A DNA stretch of 64,000 nt from Macrotrachela quadricornifera (taxonomy: Eukaryota > Rotifera > Eurotatoria > Philodinida > Philodinidae): positions 1 through 64,000 of the forward strand of contig JAJEKB010001172.1 in assembly GCA_022393335.1 (NCBI GenBank), in the 5' to 3' direction. The notes below the pieces were generated by a model. That model had not been told where the DNA came from, did no database searches, and saw only the letters and a program-made list of their open reading frames with translations. Within the stretch, counting starts at the first letter, position 1, and every line of letters starts with the position of its first letter. A program made the position numbers and the translations under genes. Of the stretch, positions 59,560 to 64,000 are shown piece by piece.

Positions 59560-62500
59560 TTATCGCATGTTCATATAATCCGGTGGATATTGAGGTTGTT
59601 TCATATGTTGCTCAATAAAATATTCAATAACTCGATAAATAAATTCATATTGTCGTTCAGTTTGTACAAGACCTATAAACAAAAACAAAAAAGATTTTTT
59701 TTTTACTAATCAATAAAACATTTCAATTATTAAAATTTACCTGATCGTTGTGAACGAATATGTGTAATTAAACCAGGTATTTCAATTTCTGTATCAAATC
59801 CTTCCGTACGAATTCTATTAAGTACCATATCAATAGCAATTGTTGCACCTGATCGACCAATTCCAGCACTACAATGAACAATCATTGGTGATGTATTCAT
59901 ATCCATTCCAGTTGAATTTGAACGACCAATTTTTTCAAAAAAATCAAGAAGTACACCAAGTTGAATATGATCACGTTGATTTGATACTAATGGAGAACCT
60001 TATAAATAAATAAAAAATATAAGTTTTTTTGTTTTTGCTTTTAAAAAATCTTTTATTTTTCTTTACCATGATCACCCCATGCTAAATATTGCCAATGAAG
60101 TATTTCCCATGTTCGTCCATCGTCTGTTGTTATTTTTAATGTACGTAAACGATAATAACAATCATCATCATTAGATGTTTGTTGTGGTAATTGATATCCC
60201 GCTGATGGAAGCGAACGAAGTGCACGAGCAGTAGAACTAGGAGTTTGAGCTGGACCATAATTTGATTCATTGAGATTTTCAACTGTTATAGAGCCATAAG
60301 TTTTTATTGTATGTAATTCAGGCCAATATCGTGCGCATTTGTTCTACAAAATAAATACATAAATCGATTAATATAGATCATAGATGTGTATTATATTGAT
60401 TGGCAAATTTGAAGGTATATTAATAATATATCTTAATTCTTTACAAGAAAAAGTACCGAAGTGTATGTAGAATATCTTACATTGGTAAAACCTCATTGCT
60501 AGACTAACAAATTTAAAAGTAAAAGATAGTGCTAGCGCTTATGGATGTAGATATTCGAATGTTAAGGTATAAATAATGTACAGAATAGCTTGGAAATAAA
60601 ACAACATAACATTTTTTTTTCGATTTTTTCCTTTATTAATTGATAATTATATCTCAGATTTAAACTACATACGGTAGGTGACTATAGCCACAGACAGAGC
60701 ATATTATTATCCTCCCTTTCAATGATCTTTTTTTGCATAGTCAATGTGGAGCAGCATAAAGATTAACGGAAGTGAAATTATCTTGTGGATTTTGATGGAA
60801 GCAGACTAAAAGGTAAAAACACGATAGTGCAAGAAAACTACAAACATGTGATAATTGTATAAGTACATAGAAGAAACATTCGCACTTTTTTCAAGCAAGT
60901 CCTACAGCAAAAGCTGATAATAAATTTTACCTGTGGGTATAGTCACCTATTATATATAACTCGAATATGAGATCTAATTATCGATCTATACAGAAAAAAT
61001 TAAAAGAATTTCTATTTTTCTTATTGGATCCTCTTATATTTTGACTTTGTTAATTTAGTGATAAGACCTGTAATATGATCTAAATATGTCTAACCTTACT
61101 TACTAACAACTATAAATCTTTTCATTGTTATGTGTAATTTTTGATAACTGCAAAGGTAATAATATAAAATGTCTTCTCGGATCTCAATGTACAATTTGAC
61201 AAAATAGTTAAGAATATGTCATGAAATTACTTTAATAATAACATCCTCTTAATATTTAAACAACATTGCAATTAAATCCTATGGATATAATATCAACTAG
61301 ACATTTAAATAGAGCTTATCAAGTCAAAGATCTCATGAACGAGTTCTACTTTTAAATGTCATTAAATCTCTTAATTTAAGAAAAAAATAACTACCTTCAT
61401 GCCTTCAGTTTCTCTAGTAATCATTACAATACATCTAACATTTTCTTGTTGTACCATATACCAAAAATCATTAAGTGTTCCTGTTAATGGTCCTTGTGTA
61501 GCAATATAACCTCTTCCTATAGTTTCAATAGGTGGACGAATATGATTTGCATTAATATAATCAGTAATAGGATAATTTTTTAAAATAACTCGTGTTTCAT
61601 CATATGGTAAAATATTTTTAAAACGATTTCGTGTTCGATTTTCCGGTTTTTCTCCATGAATTTTATGATACATTAATGATTTATTTTCAGATTGTTGATT
61701 TAATAATTCAAATTCTACACTAAAACCAGTACGATGTCCATGTTGTGTTGCAACTAATTTAGATAAATATTCACAACGTTGATGAATATCTCGTGCATGA
61801 AACCAATTAGCTGTACATGGTTGAACAAGACGAAATGCTGAACCATTTGTTGCAACAAGTATATTATGTTTTAAATAAAAATGTATTAAATCATCTAATG
61901 ATTTAAAACGATCAATTTGTTCACGTCGACCTTTACCATCAAGAAACCATTCACCATTTAAACATTTTATTTTTATATTAGCTATTTCATTTTGTGTTTT
62001 AACACAAATAACATAATCACCTGGAATTGTTTCAGAATCTCGAACAAGAAAAAGACCAACTTGATCACATCCATTTAATATTGATTCAGTTTGAGAATGT
62101 GATATTGGTCCATGATAATATCTATAAAAAATAAAATATAAAAAGAAATTTATTTAAAAAAAAAAAATTATTCGATAATACTTTTCAAGTGTAGGCATTT
62201 GTGCTAAAATTGGTACAGTTAATTCAATAATTTCATTATTTTTTTCTCGAAGTTCACCAACATTTTGACGATAATGTTCAATCATATCATATAATGTTGA
62301 AAAACATTCTTGTCTTTCACCTAAATCAAATCCATCATTTGTTCGTTGTATACGTATATGAGTTATTTCACCATTTCCTCGACTATTTAAATAAAAATAA
62401 AACATTTTAAAATTAAAAAAAATATTAGATTATTTCATACCGAACTGAAAGAACATAAGCATCTGATTTTGTTGTTGATGGACGTACAAGAAAACTACCG

Positions 62501-62753
62501 AGAATCCCTTTTTCTTGAAGAAGCTTTTCAGCTTCTATTCCAGATAAATCACGATGAAAAAACCTTTAAAATAATATAGACATACATGATGAAATAGCAT
62601 GATGCAACTTTAGGTATTAGTTCACTTTAAACATATTCATAGATATGCAGACACACAAATTGCGTGAGGATGAGGGCAAAAATATGTTTAAAGTAAATAA
62701 GTACCCAATGATAATTAGTTAATGATTTACCCGCGAGTTAATCGCCCAGTCAT
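59560..62753 (-). CDS. SHP2/corkscrew-like tyrosine phosphatase (two SH2 domains plus PTP)
   Basis: Non-receptor protein tyrosine phosphatase of the PTPN6/PTPN11/corkscrew group, acting in receptor tyrosine kinase to Ras signalling (family knowledge). Exons: 62731-62753, 62441-62563, 62182-62382, 61395-62121, 60067-60343, 59741-59998 and 59560-59672; 573 aa. N-SH2: [15 protein letters not shown], with phosphotyrosine-binding Arg in FLVRPS. C-SH2: [13 protein letters not shown], with FLVRDS. The PTP domain starts near [14 protein letters not shown] and has [11 protein letters not shown], the P-loop [11 protein letters not shown] with nucleophile C493 and R499, and the Q-loop [15 protein letters not shown]. 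The WPD loop reads WGDHG (Asp449 kept, Pro replaced by Gly). A short tail ends DYMNMR. The first coding exon is only 23 nt. The 1-kb intron 60344-61394 contains a small MITE. Confidence 0.95.
60675..60949. mobile_element. Small MITE in SHP2-like intron, 19-bp terminal inverted repeats
   Basis: TAGGTGACTATAGCCACAG (60675-60693) is the reverse complement, with one mismatch, of CTGTGGGTATAGTCACCTA (60931-60949). The 275-bp element has no coding capacity. Its ends begin and finish in TA, compatible with a Tc1/mariner-type TA target site. It lies in the intron 60344-61394 and would be removed by splicing. Confidence 0.6.
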
Positions 62754-63879
62754 GATTTAGTAAAACGTTACTTAAATAACCAAAAATATTTTAGAATTTT
62801 ATTTGAAAGTAATAATATGTCGCAAGTTTCAATTTCTAAAATACATTGATAATAGTGACATATGAAAGACATGAAATTTTTAAACATATCCAATAAGACA
62901 ATTATTTGAGATAAATTAATGAAAACCTATAGTTTTAATAGAATATGATTAATAAAATAAAAAGAATGATTATCATTTGATAAATCAAATTATTATTAAT
63001 GATCATTCTTTATTTGTATAATAACACCATCTATTGAAAAAGATGACATGAATTCAATCAAATTATAGATAATCAACGTGATATTCGATAGTGTTGATGT
63101 ATGTATTATTTGTTATCAATAGAACACGTTAAAGATCAGATAATTTTATAAAATGAAAAAGATACAATATTGTTATTAACCTTATATAGTAATTTAATGT
63201 TATATTGTTTCATGCATTCTCTGTTTGGCATTTTTGATAAGATCTAATGAACAATATATGGAAATTATCTTGCATTAATTCAAGAAAAAGGCATTAGAAT
63301 ATTTTCTTTGTCTTCAAAATTGCTGAAAAACTTGGCAATTTTTGTGATATATCGTGATTTTATAACCGATTTTCATCCGTTATTGTATCGGTAATTTATG
63401 CAGTTCTATGTTATGTAAATTCCATATTCATTAGTATAGGCAGAATCTGTTGTTATCGATTTAAATTAATGAATATACTTATTCAAAAAAAATAGAAGAT
63501 ATTAATTTATTATAGAATTGTTCAATTTTACATTAGTCTACGTAATCTAAAATAAACTGTTGATTATCAAAATATGTTTTAAAACAAGTGAACATAAATA
63601 TGAGAAGTTTAATTTAGTCGATATTTATAATTATCTGATTATGTTAATGTTATAGTAGTAATATCTATACCGAAACTAAATATTATTTTTTGACTGTTAA
63701 ATAACGTTACTGATATTTTCAGTTTTATACATCTTTGAATATTTTCACAATCAATTAAGATAGTTTTACGTCGATATTTTTTTGAAATTAACAAAATCGA
63801 GATAATTTACACAACATGAATCTTTATTTATATATATATATATATAAACGAACAAAAATATATTGTTATTTTTTATAAT
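62754..63879. other. Intergenic, upstream of SHP2-like gene
   Basis: AT-rich spacer holding the SHP2-like promoter and the 3' UTR of the gene at the right edge. No open frame of note. A TA dinucleotide run lies near 63831-63846. Confidence 0.5.
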
Positions 63880-63999
63880 CTAAGCTACTGATGACATAAC
63901 ATTATTATTAAGAACTGTTTTACTACCAAATATCGATGTTTTAGCTGTTTGTCCAAGTAATTTAAGATTTTGTCCATTATCCATTGCTGTTATAGGTGT
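63880..63999 (-). CDS. C-terminal end of an unidentified gene, cut by the window edge
   Basis: An open minus-strand frame enters from the right edge and ends at a TAG (63880-63882). The tail reads TPITAMDNGQNLKLLGQTAK, then TSIFGSKTVLNNNVMSSVA. Amino-acid composition and lack of low-complexity AT bias look like real protein, but the fragment is too short for a family assignment. It may be a terminal exon, since no acceptor is visible inside it. Confidence 0.4.
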   Translation of the reverse strand, partial: TPITAMDNGQNLKLLGQTAKTSIFGSKTVLNNNVMSSVA

Positions 64000-64000
64000 T

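Overview
This is an AT-rich stretch of an animal nuclear genome. It carries about fourteen spliced or single-exon protein genes, most with short GT-AG introns (about 45-80 nt) and a few introns of 0.4-1.3 kb. The families are bilaterian: ELAV/Hu, CBFA2T/ETO (nervy), MAP4K, SHP2/corkscrew, RBM45, PCGF, HDHD5, FARSB and nuclear receptors. Short introns, long AT-rich spacers, many degraded inverted-repeat elements, divergent paralogous nuclear receptors and a wax-synthase-type MBOAT gene suggest a small invertebrate. I lean towards a bdelloid rotifer, but this is inference, since no species marker is visible. Nothing bacterial, no CRISPR array and no convincing tRNA or rRNA was seen.

Layout. 0-2.4 kb: a MAP4K3/5-like kinase (-), running off the left edge, head-to-head with an ELAV-like gene (+, 5.35-7.84 kb). 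9.26-12.08 kb: a CBFA2T/nervy corepressor (+). 13.4-14.5 kb: a large degraded palindrome. 15.6-18.5 kb: an HDHD5/CECR5-like HAD hydrolase (+) with three perfect CRE palindromes in its largest intron. 18.5-24.2 kb: gene-poor, with one strong miRNA-like hairpin. 24.2-25.4 kb: nuclear receptor A (+). 25.4-29.6 kb: repeat-derived DNA. 29.6-30.8 kb: a PhyH-type dioxygenase (+). 32.8-34.5 kb: a cysteine-rich single-pass membrane protein (+). 34.7-36.1 kb: an MBOAT wax-synthase-like enzyme (+). From 37.4 kb to the right edge every gene is on the minus strand: a PCGF protein (37.4-39.5), a decayed nuclear receptor copy (45.3), nuclear receptor B (46.0-47.2), RBM45-like (50.3-53.4), a small multi-pass membrane protein (54.6-55.2), the FARSB phenylalanyl-tRNA synthetase beta subunit (55.7-59.3), a SHP2/corkscrew phosphatase (59.6-62.8) and the last exon of an unidentified gene (63.9-64.0).

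The genes do not form a pathway or operon. Regulatory genes dominate: RNA binding, chromatin, signalling and ligand-type receptors. The most interesting signals are: a tandemly duplicated ELAV exon whose reading-frame phases force mutually exclusive use, and whose alternative copy lacks the first strand (RNP2) of RRM2; a PCGF protein ending in a CtBP-binding PLDLS motif; a SHP2 homologue with a WGD instead of WPD loop and a terminal YMNM motif; a cluster of nuclear receptors with conserved intron positions, an unusual P-box and a pseudogene; the CRE triplet; and several inverted-repeat elements. Exon joins were read by eye. For the complete genes the exon lengths sum to whole codons, but no transcript evidence was available.
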